NCBI RefSeq assembly: GCF_019104765.1
Contig: NZ_JAHRXJ010000011.1
Span: forward strand, 62,001-126,000
DNA from: Synechococcus sp. HK05
GTDB taxonomy: Bacteria; Cyanobacteriota; Cyanobacteriia; PCC-6307; Cyanobiaceae
Direction of reading: 5' to 3'
Length of the DNA: 64,000 bases
How positions within the stretch are numbered: the first letter of the stretch is position 1; every line of letters begins with the position of its first letter. The notes below the pieces were generated by a model. That model saw only the letters and a list, made by a program, of their open reading frames with translations, was not told where the DNA came from and made no database searches. Below are positions 18,255 to 27,235 of the stretch, in pieces. Position numbers and translations under genes: made by a program.

Positions 18255-19223
18255 GTGGCCACCGATTCCCCTAGCGGCCCCCTCAGCGGCGCACAGCTCA
18301 GCTGGCCCGAGCAGCCGGGCGAGCTGCCCCGCCAATTCGCCAGCCGCACAGCCCTGGAGGCAGACCTGCGCAGCCTCTTCCCAGAAGCCGAAGGCAGTCT
18401 CAGCCCAACACGCGGCGGCCGCCGCCAGGCCGAGGCGCTGCTGGGCCGCATCCAGCCCGCCCGCTACGCCAAGGGGCGCAACTTCCTCGATGGCCCGGTC
18501 ACCCGCCTATCGCCCTACATCCGCCACGGGGTCCTCAGCCTGGCGGAAGTGCGCGATGCCGTGTTCGCGAAGCTGCAGGCCCCAGGCGGTGGTGGGCGCC
18601 AAGCCGGTGAAAAACTGATCAACGAGCTCGGCTGGCGCGACTACTGGCAGCGCCTCTGGCAGCAGCTCGGTGATGGCATCTGGCGTGATCAGGAGGAGCT
18701 CAAAACCGGCCATCACCCGGGCGCCTACAGCCCCGAACTCCCAGCCGACGTGGCCGAGGGCCGCACCGGCCTGGCCTGCATGGATGGCTTCATCGCCGAA
18801 CTGCACGAGACGGGCTGGCTGCACAACCACGCCCGCATGTGGCTGGCGGCCTACCTGGTGCACTGGCGCCGCGTTCGCTGGCAGGCGGGCGCCCAGTGGT
18901 TCCTGCGCCACCTGCTCGATGGCGATCCGGCCAGCAACAACCTCAGCTGGCAGTGGGTGGCCAGCAGCTTCAGCCATAAGCCCTACTTCTTCAATCGCGG
19001 CAACCTCGAGCGCTACAGCGGCGGCACGTTCTGCCGGAACTGCCCCCTGAGCGAGCAGGGCTGTCCATTCGATGGCAGCTATGAGCAGCTGGAGACCGAG
19101 CTGTTCAAGCCGATGCCGAGCGTGCGCGTGGGCAACGACCGCAGCCGTGAGCGCCGCGATCCCCGCCGCCAGGGATCTCCCGCCCCGTCCGCCGCCCTGA
19201 GTCGCCCCACCCGCCGCCGCTGA
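18255..19223 (+). CDS. Photolyase/cryptochrome FAD-binding domain as a stand-alone protein
   Basis: 322 residues from GTG 18255 (ATDSPSGPL); an ATG at 18153 would overlap the fabI start. The sequence aligns by eye with only the helical FAD half of photolyases: RLSPYIRHGVLSL, NELGWRDYWQRLW, ETGWLHNHARMWLAAYL, DGDPASNNLSWQWVASSF. The C-terminal part has FCRNCPLSEQGC, a C-x2-C-x6-C cluster of unknown role. The alpha/beta antenna domain is missing here and is encoded 4 bp downstream. Function could be DNA repair or blue-light sensing; neither is shown. Confidence 0.85.
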   Translation: MATDSPSGPLSGAQLSWPEQPGELPRQFASRTALEADLRSLFPEAEGSLSPTRGGRRQAEALLGRIQPARYAKGRNFLDGPVTRLSPYIRHGVLSLAEVRDAVFAKLQAPGGGGRQAGEKLINELGWRDYWQRLWQQLGDGIWRDQEELKTGHHPGAYSPELPADVAEGRTGLACMDGFIAELHETGWLHNHARMWLAAYLVHWRRVRWQAGAQWFLRHLLDGDPASNNLSWQWVASSFSHKPYFFNRGNLERYSGGTFCRNCPLSEQGCPFDGSYEQLETELFKPMPSVRVGNDRSRERRDPRRQGSPAPSAALSRPTRRR

Positions 19224-19227
19224 ACCG

Positions 19228-19701
19228 ATGCACCACCCCATCCTCTGGATTCACGGCGAGGCGCTCGGCCCCGCCAATCCCGCCCTGCAGGCCTATCCCG
19301 GCCGGCCGGCGGTGTTCGTATTTGATGCGGAGCTGCTGGCGGGCCGCAGCCCCACCACCGGCGATCCCGCTGGCGCCGCACCCCAGGCGGTGAGCCTCAA
19401 GCGCATCGGGTTTCTCTATGAATGCCTGCTCGAGCTGCCCGTGAGCCTGCGCAAGGGCGATGTAGCCAGCGAAGTCCTCGCCTTCGCCAGGGCCCACAAC
19501 GCCGATGGCATCGTCACCAGCGCCGGCACCGATCCACGCGTGGAGGCGATCTGCCAGGCCCTCGAGCAGGAGCTGCCGGTGGAAATACTGGAGCCTGAGC
19601 CGTTCGTGGAGCTGGACGGGAAGGTGGATCTGGGGCGCTTCAGCCGCTACTGGCGCCGCGCCGAACGGGGAGTGTGGGCCGCGGCCAGCCCAGAGCAGTA
19701 A
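19228..19701 (+). CDS. Photolyase N-terminal alpha/beta domain-like protein
   Basis: 157 residues. The order of secondary-structure motifs matches the Rossmann-like antenna domain of photolyases: ILWIHGEALGPANPAL, AVFVFDAELL, SLKRIGFLYECLLEL, GDVASEVLAFARAH and DGIVTSAGTDPRV. It starts 4 bp after the FAD-domain gene, so the pair supplies both halves of a photolyase, in the reverse of the usual order and as two proteins. It lacks a nuclease or helicase motif. A partner role with the upstream protein is inferred from adjacency. Confidence 0.7.
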   Translation: MHHPILWIHGEALGPANPALQAYPGRPAVFVFDAELLAGRSPTTGDPAGAAPQAVSLKRIGFLYECLLELPVSLRKGDVASEVLAFARAHNADGIVTSAGTDPRVEAICQALEQELPVEILEPEPFVELDGKVDLGRFSRYWRRAERGVWAAASPEQ

Positions 19702-19713
19702 GGCTGCCGCAGC

Positions 19714-20268
19714 TCAGGAAGCCGGTGGAGCCCCATTCATCAGCTCCTCTTCCTGCTGGCGCACCTCATAGGGGGAGGGCAGCAGGTCTTGCTCTTCCAC
19801 CAGGGGGAAGGTCTGCACCTTCACATCGGTGGGCTTGCGGGGCGGATCGGTCCACTGCCACTGGGCCTTCGGAGCGCGGGCCTTGCACAGCGCCTCCAGC
19901 TCGCGCTTCAGGGTCCGCTGCACGTCTTTACGGGCTACAGCCTCAAAGAACTCAGCGCGGGTGGCCAGGCCGGAGCTAAACGGCGCGCTGCCATTGCCGT
20001 TGAACAGCCGGGCCGGATCCGCCAGCCAGCGCGGCTTGCACACCCCCTGCTGGCTGGTGTCGGTTTCCAGCCAGATGTGCAGGCCGTAGCCATCGGGCTG
20101 GCTCACCACCGCCAGGCCGTCGTGGGGTTGATTGCGCTGCAAGGGGTAAACCGCCCAGCTCGCGCTGCGATGGGCCGGCACGCAACCCACAAGGGCTGCG
20201 GCGAGCAGTAGGCCACTCCAGCAGCGAGGGCGATGCAGCGCAGGTCGAAGCAATGCCAGCCGAGACAC
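19714..20268 (-). CDS. Putative lipoprotein, conserved, unknown function
   Basis: 184 residues from GTG 20268 (SRLALLRPAL), with an arginine-rich n-region, hydrophobic LLLAAALVGC and a lipobox Cys. An upstream ATG at 20310 is in frame but gives an unusually long acidic leader and overlaps the divergent redoxin start. The mature part includes GYGLHIWLETDT and VARKDVQRTLKRELEALCKAR. I recognise no known domain. It converges with the photolyase-like pair, 12 bp apart. Confidence 0.7.
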   Translation of the reverse strand: MSRLALLRPALHRPRCWSGLLLAAALVGCVPAHRSASWAVYPLQRNQPHDGLAVVSQPDGYGLHIWLETDTSQQGVCKPRWLADPARLFNGNGSAPFSSGLATRAEFFEAVARKDVQRTLKRELEALCKARAPKAQWQWTDPPRKPTDVKVQTFPLVEEQDLLPSPYEVRQQEEELMNGAPPAS

Positions 20269-20308
20269 AATCGCCGCATCCTGCCCCAACTCCGCCAGAG
20301 CCGCTGCC

Positions 20309-20899
20309 ATGGTGCTCACGCCCTCCACGATGCTGCCGCTGGGCACACCGCTGCCTGCCTTCACCCTTGAACAGGTGTGGGGAGCCCATGGAGCCGTAGG
20401 CCGCGGCGAACGCGGTGAACCCTGGAGCAGCAGCGCCCTGGCGACCCAGCCGGTGCTGGTGCTGTTCCTCTGCGCCCACTGCCCGTTCGTGAAGCACATC
20501 GAACCGGAACTGAGCCGGCTGGAGACCGACTTCGGCAGCCAGGTGCAGATCGTGGCCATCTCCAGCAACAGCACGCTCACCCACCCCCAGGACGGGCCTG
20601 AGGGCCTGCGGGAGCAGGCCGAACGCCACGGCTGGCGCTTCCCTTATCTCTTCGATGCCAGCCAGGCCGTAGCGAAAACCTTCCACGCCGCCTGCACCCC
20701 GGATCTCTACCTCTTTGATGCCGCCCATCAACTGGTGTATCGAGGCCAGCTGGATGGCAGCCGCCCCGGCAACAGCACGCCACTGGATGGGTGCGATCTA
20801 CGCACCGCCCTCAAAGCCCTCCTGGCGGGTGAGCCGATCAACCGCGACCAACAACCCTCGATCGGATGCAACATCAAGTGGCATCCAGAAGCAGCCTGA
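20309..20899 (+). CDS. Thioredoxin-like (AhpC/TSA, redoxin) family protein
   Basis: 196 residues. LVLFLCAHCPFVKHIEPEL carries a CxxC pair (CAHC) in the thioredoxin-fold position, and TPDLYLFDAAHQLVYRGQLD is the cis-Pro strand region. This branch of the redoxin family is often cytosolic and of uncertain substrate. The start may be ATG 20309, which overlaps the divergent lipoprotein ATG at 20310 head to head, or ATG 20330 (MLPLGTPLPAF), which fits the fold better. It runs 39 bp before the DegT gene. Confidence 0.85.
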   Translation: MVLTPSTMLPLGTPLPAFTLEQVWGAHGAVGRGERGEPWSSSALATQPVLVLFLCAHCPFVKHIEPELSRLETDFGSQVQIVAISSNSTLTHPQDGPEGLREQAERHGWRFPYLFDASQAVAKTFHAACTPDLYLFDAAHQLVYRGQLDGSRPGNSTPLDGCDLRTALKALLAGEPINRDQQPSIGCNIKWHPEAA

Positions 20900-20937
20900 A
20901 GATCGGAGAACCGAACAAGGGTCTTAAGGTTGCCTTT

Positions 20938-22161
<1,224 letters not shown>

Positions 22162-22179
22162 GCGGCGAGCGGCGGCTGA

Positions 22180-23712
22180 TCAGCCAGCTCCAGGTTTCGG
22201 CAAGGCGGCGTACAGAGCCTTGAAACGCGCCTGCTGCGTCTTGTGGCTCACCAGCTGGGCCGGATAGCCGCGGCGCTCCATCGGCGCGATCTCGCCGCTG
22301 AGCAGGTCTTTGGTGTTCACGTGGCGCAGCTCCGGCAGCCAGTGGCGGATGTACTCGCCCTTGGGATCGAACTTGCTGGCCTGGGTGGCGGGATTGAAAA
22401 TGCGCAGCGGCTTGGGATCCATGCCGCTGCTGGCGCTCCACTGCCAGCCGCCGTTGTTAGCCGCCAGATCCCCATCCACCAGGCGCTGCATGAAGGCGGT
22501 CTCGCCCCAGCGCCAATCGCAGATCAGATCCTTCACTAGATAGGAGGCCACGATCATGCGGCAGCGGTTGTGCATCCAGCCGCTCTCATTGAGCTGACGC
22601 ATCGCCGCATCAATGATCGGCATGCCCGTGAGCCCTTCGCACCAGGCCTCGTAATGCCCCTGGTTGTTGTCCCAGGGGAGGTGCTTCCACTGCGGTCGGT
22701 AGGGACCCTCCGCCAGCTCGGGGAAGTGGAACAGCGCCTGTTGATAAAACTCGCGCCAGGCCAGCTCCTGTTCCCACACGCCAATCGAGGTGAGCGCCTC
22801 CTCAGCGCCGCCCAAGGCCACGGCCACCTGGCGCGCTTGTTGAGCCGCCGCCCAGGCCTGGCGCGGGCTGAGGGTGCCGAACTTGAGCGCCGCGCTCAAC
22901 CCCGAGGTGCCGGCCTCACCAGGCATGTTGCGGCCCGGTTCGTAGCCAAGCAACGGGATGCCGCGACCGCGACCGGGCTCGCCATCGCAAAAGCGCTGCA
23001 GCTGTGCCAGCGCCGCGGCCTCTCCAGGCCGGCAGGGGCAGAGATCAGCGCCCTCAAACACCTGCCCCAGTGCCTCGAGGCTGGGCAGACTGGCTTGCAG
23101 GGGCAGCGTTGCCCACGCGCGCGCGCGCGGCTCCGGCAGCTCGGCCGGATCGAAATCCACCAGCCCCCCGGGTGCCGGCACCGGCTCCAGGCCGCCCTGC
23201 AGCGCTGAACCGGCTCCCGCCTTGCGCTCCACCTGCCCTCGCCAGTTGCGCAGGAACGGGCCATACACGCGATAGGGATCGCCGCCGCCGGTTTTCAGCG
23301 CCTCCGGCGCCACCAACAGCTGATCCCAGTCCACAAGCACCTTGCGGCCCGCCGCCTGCAGGGCCGCTGCCACATGCCGGTCGCGGGCACGGCCGTAGGG
23401 CTCCACATCCCGGTTCCAGGCCACCACTGGCGCCGCCAGCGCTTCTGCCAGCTGGGGCAGCAGCTCAGCGGGATCGCCCTCCAGCACCAACAGCCGACTA
23501 CCGGCCTCCCGCCAGCGCTGCTGCAGCTCCTGCAGGCTCTCCAGCAAAAACCACACCCGGGCCGGTGCCATGTCGGCGGCGCTCAGGATCGCCGGATCGA
23601 GCACAAACACGCCCGTCACCGCCGGAGTCGCGGCCGCCGCGGCCGCAAGGCCAAGGTTGTCGGCCAGGCGCAGATCGCGCCGATGCCAAAAGATCCAGCG
23701 TTCCGCCGCCAT
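22180..23712 (-). CDS. phr: Deoxyribodipyrimidine photolyase, class I type
   Basis: Light-driven repair of cyclobutane pyrimidine dimers. 510 residues from ATG 23712. N-terminal antenna domain WIFWHRRDLRLADN with AVTGVFVLDPAIL; helical FAD domain with EQELAWREFYQQAL, MPIIDAAMRQLNESGWMHN, DGDLAANNGGWQWSAS and RIFNPATQASKFDP. Both domains are in one chain, unlike the split pair at 18-19.7 kb. The upstream NUDIX gene's TGA overlaps this ATG by one base (TGATG). Confidence 0.95.
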   Translation of the reverse strand: MAAERWIFWHRRDLRLADNLGLAAAAAATPAVTGVFVLDPAILSAADMAPARVWFLLESLQELQQRWREAGSRLLVLEGDPAELLPQLAEALAAPVVAWNRDVEPYGRARDRHVAAALQAAGRKVLVDWDQLLVAPEALKTGGGDPYRVYGPFLRNWRGQVERKAGAGSALQGGLEPVPAPGGLVDFDPAELPEPRARAWATLPLQASLPSLEALGQVFEGADLCPCRPGEAAALAQLQRFCDGEPGRGRGIPLLGYEPGRNMPGEAGTSGLSAALKFGTLSPRQAWAAAQQARQVAVALGGAEEALTSIGVWEQELAWREFYQQALFHFPELAEGPYRPQWKHLPWDNNQGHYEAWCEGLTGMPIIDAAMRQLNESGWMHNRCRMIVASYLVKDLICDWRWGETAFMQRLVDGDLAANNGGWQWSASSGMDPKPLRIFNPATQASKFDPKGEYIRHWLPELRHVNTKDLLSGEIAPMERRGYPAQLVSHKTQQARFKALYAALPKPGAG

Positions 23713-24272
23713 CAGAGCCCCAGCAGCTGCTTGGCCCGGAACCAAGCGGTGATGCTCTTGCCGTCGAGGTATTCATCGCCACTGGCGATGGCGGCATCGA
23801 GCTCGGCGGGCGTCATCAGCACCACCTCCAGATCTTCATCGTCGTCGCCGGCGGGGCGCTCGCTGAGCTCTGTGAGCTCGCGCGCCAGGAAGAGGTGAAT
23901 CACCTCATCGGAGTAGCCGGGGCAGGGCAGCATCGCCCCGAGCGCATCCCAGCGGCTGGCGCTGTAGCCCGCCTCCTCCTGCAACTCCCGCTGCATCGTG
24001 GAGAGCGGCGTCTCGCCCGGATCGAGCGTGCCGGCGGGGAACTCGAGCAAACGTGTGGCCACCGCAAAGCGGTATTGGCGCAACACCACCACCCGACCAT
24101 CGCCGAGCACTGGCACCGCCAGGGAGGCGCCAGGGTGCTTGATCACGCCAAAGCTGCCCTCCACCCCCATGGGCAGCTGCACGCGGTTGATCTCAAAGCG
24201 CAGCTTGCGGGCATCGAGGCTGGCGGTGGTCTCCAGATGGCGCGCGGGTTCCGGAGCGGGCAGGGGCGCCAT
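23712..24272 (-). CDS. NUDIX hydrolase (ADP-ribose pyrophosphatase type)
   Basis: 186 residues. The Nudix box is present: GETPLSTMQRELQEEAGY (consensus GX5EX7REUXEEXGU), preceded by LEFPAGTLDPGE typical of ADP-ribose pyrophosphatase-like members. The substrate is not determined. ATG at 24272. The stop overlaps the photolyase start by one base, so the pair is likely co-expressed. Confidence 0.9.
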   Translation of the reverse strand: MAPLPAPEPARHLETTASLDARKLRFEINRVQLPMGVEGSFGVIKHPGASLAVPVLGDGRVVVLRQYRFAVATRLLEFPAGTLDPGETPLSTMQRELQEEAGYSASRWDALGAMLPCPGYSDEVIHLFLARELTELSERPAGDDDEDLEVVLMTPAELDAAIASGDEYLDGKSITAWFRAKQLLGL

Positions 24273-24460
24273 GGCAGCAGCGGTGATGCGGTGTTGCCCG
24301 CCAGCTTCGCAGGGGCAGCTGAGCAGCGGAGGGGAACACTGCCGTTAACGGCGAGCGAAGGCAACAACGTTGCCCGCGTTCTCGACCAACGCTCTCCATG
24401 GGTGAGCCCACATGTCCAACAACGTGAGCCCACCCCTGGACACACCACACCCAAAGCCCC
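24273..24460. promoter_or_regulatory. 188-bp divergent promoter region with direct repeats and palindromes
   Basis: Lies between NUDIX (minus) and the toxin-antitoxin pair (plus). It has two identical copies of GTGAGCCCAC (24402-24411 and 24424-24433), 22 bp start to start; a perfect 12-bp palindrome GCCGTTAACGGC (24341-24352); and an inverted repeat GCAAC-AAC-GTTGC (24361-24373). These are plausible operators, for example for antitoxin autoregulation. No -10/-35 pair is clear enough to assign. Confidence 0.5.
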
Positions 24461-24685
24461 ATGAACGGCCCCATCCAGCGGATCAACGCCCATGCCGCGC
24501 GGCATGGGCTAGCTGAACTAATGGATCGCGCGCACGCCGGTGAGCGATTCGTGCTCACCAAATACGGGAAGCCATGGGCTCAACTGCTTCCACTCCCCCG
24601 GGAAGCGCAGAGACCGCAACGGCAACCAGGCCGGCTGCGGCAGCTCGGCCCCCTGCAGGATCCACGCCTCTTGTTGCGGCGATGA
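24461..24685 (+). CDS. Type II antitoxin, Phd/YefM-like
   Basis: 74 residues. INAHAARHGLAELMDRAHAGERFVLTKYGKPWAQLLPL follows the Phd/YefM pattern: an N-terminal DNA-binding fold with the ITKxGKPVAxLVP-like strand. The short C-terminal tail (rich in Arg, Leu, Pro, Gln) would bind the toxin. It overlaps the PIN-domain gene by 4 bp (ATGA), the usual antitoxin-first order. Direct repeats and palindromes sit upstream. Confidence 0.82.
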   Translation: MNGPIQRINAHAARHGLAELMDRAHAGERFVLTKYGKPWAQLLPLPREAQRPQRQPGRLRQLGPLQDPRLLLRR

Positions 24686-25080
24686 AGCTGCTGCTCGACA
24701 GCCATGTGCTGCTGTGGTGGTGGTGCTGTCCTGCGCTGCTCTCCTCAAAGGTGCAGGCGCTGTTGCAAGCACCGGATCAGCCGGTGATGGTGAGTGCAGC
24801 CTCCCTCTGGGAACTCAGCCTGGCGGTGGAGGAGGGGGCGCTGCCGGAGCTAGCTCCCGTGATCTGGGAGCTCCCCCAACTGGTGCTGGATGAGGGCTTT
24901 GCACTCCTCGCCATCAACGCGCAACACAGCCTGCTGGCGGGTCAATGGCACGCCCGCGGCAAACACCCCCAACCGGATGCTGTGGACCGATGTCTGCTGG
25001 CCCAAGCCCAAAGCGAAGGGCTGAACTTGGTGAGCAGCGATCTCGCTCTGCGCGGCCACGGCGTACCTGTGATCTGGTGA
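24682..25080 (+). CDS. PIN-domain toxin, VapC-like ribonuclease
   Basis: 132 residues from ATG 24682. PIN-domain acidic residues are placed in LLLDSHVLLWWW (first Asp), SAASLWELSLAVE (Glu), DAVDRCLLAQA (Asp) and LVSSD (final Asp), the set that binds Mg2+ in VapC enzymes. It cleaves RNA in characterised relatives (often tRNA or rRNA). The gene overlaps the antitoxin in ATGA and is followed closely by folK on the opposite strand. Confidence 0.87.
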   Translation: MKLLLDSHVLLWWWCCPALLSSKVQALLQAPDQPVMVSAASLWELSLAVEEGALPELAPVIWELPQLVLDEGFALLAINAQHSLLAGQWHARGKHPQPDAVDRCLLAQAQSEGLNLVSSDLALRGHGVPVIW

Positions 25081-25088
25081 CTGAGTGA

Positions 25089-25607
25089 TTAACCCTGGGT
25101 GGCCTCCAACAACACCGATAGGGGCGGGAAACCCGTTGGGATCTGGAAGGGCGTTCTGCGCTCGATCGCCCGCAGCGGCGCCAGCACGAAGGCCCGCTGG
25201 TGCCAGCGGGGATGGGGGAGTTGCAGCGCGGGGCTGTCGCAGCGCAACTCCCCCCACCAGAGCAGATCGAGATCCAGGCTGCGCGGGCCCCAATGCTCCA
25301 GCCGTTGCCGGCCAAACGCCAGCTCCAGCTGCTGCAACCCGTGCAGGAGCTCCTGGGCGGCGCCTTGGCTCGGCAACCGCCGCAGCTCAACCACCAGCGC
25401 AGCGTTGACGTAATCCGGCTGACCGGGCGGCCCTCCCACCGGAGCACTACGAATCAGCGGCGACCAGTGCATCACGCAGGATTCACCCGCCCAGGCGTGC
25501 AGCAAGCCTTCGAGCCGAGGGCGCACAGCCAAGAGCGTCTCGCCAGGCCCGCCAGCTGGGCTTGGAAGATTGGCACCCAAACCAATCGCCAAGGCTGCCC
25601 CCCCCAC
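25089..25607 (-). CDS. folK: 2-amino-4-hydroxy-6-hydroxymethyldihydropteridine pyrophosphokinase
   Basis: Folate pathway enzyme transferring pyrophosphate from ATP to the pterin. 172 residues from GTG 25607 (GGAALAIGLGANL); ATG 25646 is an alternative that would overlap the upstream gene. Family marks: LAIGLGANL at the start, PDYVNAALVVEL, and GPRSLDLDLLWWGEL with the catalytic Asp pair, then LPHPRWHQRAFVLAPL. All residues expected for activity seem present. Confidence 0.93.
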   Translation of the reverse strand: MGGAALAIGLGANLPSPAGGPGETLLAVRPRLEGLLHAWAGESCVMHWSPLIRSAPVGGPPGQPDYVNAALVVELRRLPSQGAAQELLHGLQQLELAFGRQRLEHWGPRSLDLDLLWWGELRCDSPALQLPHPRWHQRAFVLAPLRAIERRTPFQIPTGFPPLSVLLEATQG

Positions 25608-25621
25608 GCCAGCGGGCTCGA

Positions 25622-27235
25622 TCACGTTGGAGAACCCGACAGCCATAGCCACCACGGCGACGCCCGCAAGACCCGATGCCAACCCGGGGGGCCCGCCTGA
25701 CCCGCATGGGTCACCACAGCCACCACGCCATGGCGGCGCGCCAGAGCGGCCAGCTGCTCAGGCTTCAGCTGGCCGTAAGCCTCCACCAGCCGCCGCTCAG
25801 CGGCAGCACCTCCAGGTCCCGCTTGCAACACCGCCGCGCCGCCGGATAGCTCAGCCAGCCGCTTGGCCCACTCCCCCAGCGCACGCATGGAGCCAGGAAC
25901 CTGGCGGAATTGCACCACCTGAGCGCGGCGGGTTCGCAGGGCGAGATCAGAAAACCCACCGGGCGGCGTCAGCACTCGCTCGCCCTGGGTGGTGTGCGCC
26001 ATCAACGCCTCATAGAGCTCGGCTTTATCCGCGGGCAGGGCATAGGCCTGCCCAGGGCGCAACACCGTGCCATGGGTGGAGAGCACCGCGGAGATTCCCA
26101 GCAGCACCGGTAAACCAACGGCGGCCAGCCAACGGGGCAGCGAACTCTGCGCCTGCAAGGCTCGCGCCCCGAGCAACACCAAGGCGAGCGGCACCAGCGT
26201 GTCGGCGAAGCGGAAGGGATAAAGCTGCACCAACCAACTCTCGGGATGCACCAGGCTCACCAGCAGCCCCAGGCCGAAGGGCACCAGAGCCAGGGCCGAC
26301 CAAAGCCATAAGTCGCGGCAGGCCTGCACCTCCGCGGCAGGAAAGCCCCGATCAACGTCACGACCCAGCCAACGCCCCAGCCACCCCCAGCCCAGCAGCA
26401 CCACAACCACCGCCAACCAACCGGCCCGCCAGCTGGCGGGCACCAGGTGGTGCGGATGGCGGAACACCACATACAGCCAATCGGCGCTGAAGCGCTGGGC
26501 CTGATCCGGCGTGGAGGCTGCCAGCTCGCTCAGCCTCCCCAACACAGGCTGGTAGAGCGCAAACGCTCCCAGCAACACACCGGCGAGCCCCAGCCACCAG
26601 CGCCAGCGGTGCTGGTGGGATCGAAGCCAGGCCAGGGCCGCCAGCGTGATCGCTCCATACCCGCCCACGAGCACGTGAGCCGAGCAAGCCAGACCGGCCT
26701 GCAACCCGCCCCAGCCCGCGCGCCCCCGCCGCCAGCTCACAAAGGCCAGCAGCAGCAAGGCATACGCAAACGTTTTGGGCTCCGCCGAGCCCAGCACCCA
26801 CTCGCCAGCCACCATTCCCTGGCGCGGCAACCACAGGGCCAGGGCCGCCAACAACCAGGGCAAGGCGAGCCCGAGCTCCATCGCCAGCGCCACCACACCC
26901 CAACACCAGAGGGCGTAGCCGGCCAGGCGAATCAGCAGAGACCCCGCCACGAAACCAAGGCCATGCAGCACCCGCCCCGCCAGATCCAGAAACAGCCACT
27001 GATGCGGCTGGGGCTGGTTGAGATACCAATCCAAGGGCAACCAATCCGGCCGGATCCGCTGCAGGGCCAGCGGCAGCTTGTCGGCCTCGTTGGTGTCGAA
27101 GCAATCCGCCAGCAGCACCACCAAGGCCACGGCGGCCAAACAAATCAGTGCCTGCCGGATTCGGGCCCGCCAACGCCGGGCGCCGACCTGATCAGAGAGA
27201 CTTGTCGCCACCTTTGGTGCGTTGCTCCCGTCCAT
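25622..27235 (-). CDS. Polytopic membrane protein, unknown function
   Basis: 537 residues from ATG 27235. About ten hydrophobic spans cover residues 30-390 (for example [45 protein letters not shown]), followed by a soluble C-terminal part ([22 protein letters not shown]). The shape resembles bacterial dolichol-mannosyltransferase-like or DUF6798-type membrane proteins, but I see no diagnostic motif. The ATG overlaps that of chlD on the other strand (CATG). folK follows on the same strand. Confidence 0.72.
   Translation of the reverse strand: MDGSNAPKVATSLSDQVGARRWRARIRQALICLAAVALVVLLADCFDTNEADKLPLALQRIRPDWLPLDWYLNQPQPHQWLFLDLAGRVLHGLGFVAGSLLIRLAGYALWCWGVVALAMELGLALPWLLAALALWLPRQGMVAGEWVLGSAEPKTFAYALLLLAFVSWRRGRAGWGGLQAGLACSAHVLVGGYGAITLAALAWLRSHQHRWRWWLGLAGVLLGAFALYQPVLGRLSELAASTPDQAQRFSADWLYVVFRHPHHLVPASWRAGWLAVVVVLLGWGWLGRWLGRDVDRGFPAAEVQACRDLWLWSALALVPFGLGLLVSLVHPESWLVQLYPFRFADTLVPLALVLLGARALQAQSSLPRWLAAVGLPVLLGISAVLSTHGTVLRPGQAYALPADKAELYEALMAHTTQGERVLTPPGGFSDLALRTRRAQVVQFRQVPGSMRALGEWAKRLAELSGGAAVLQAGPGGAAAERRLVEAYGQLKPEQLAALARRHGVVAVVTHAGQAGPPGWHRVLRASPWWLWLSGSPT

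Noticed and set aside
23114-23128. Alternating GC run (acgcgcgcgcgcg), possible Z-DNA or microsatellite
   Set aside because: Very short and inside the photolyase coding sequence, where it encodes Arg/Ala repeats.
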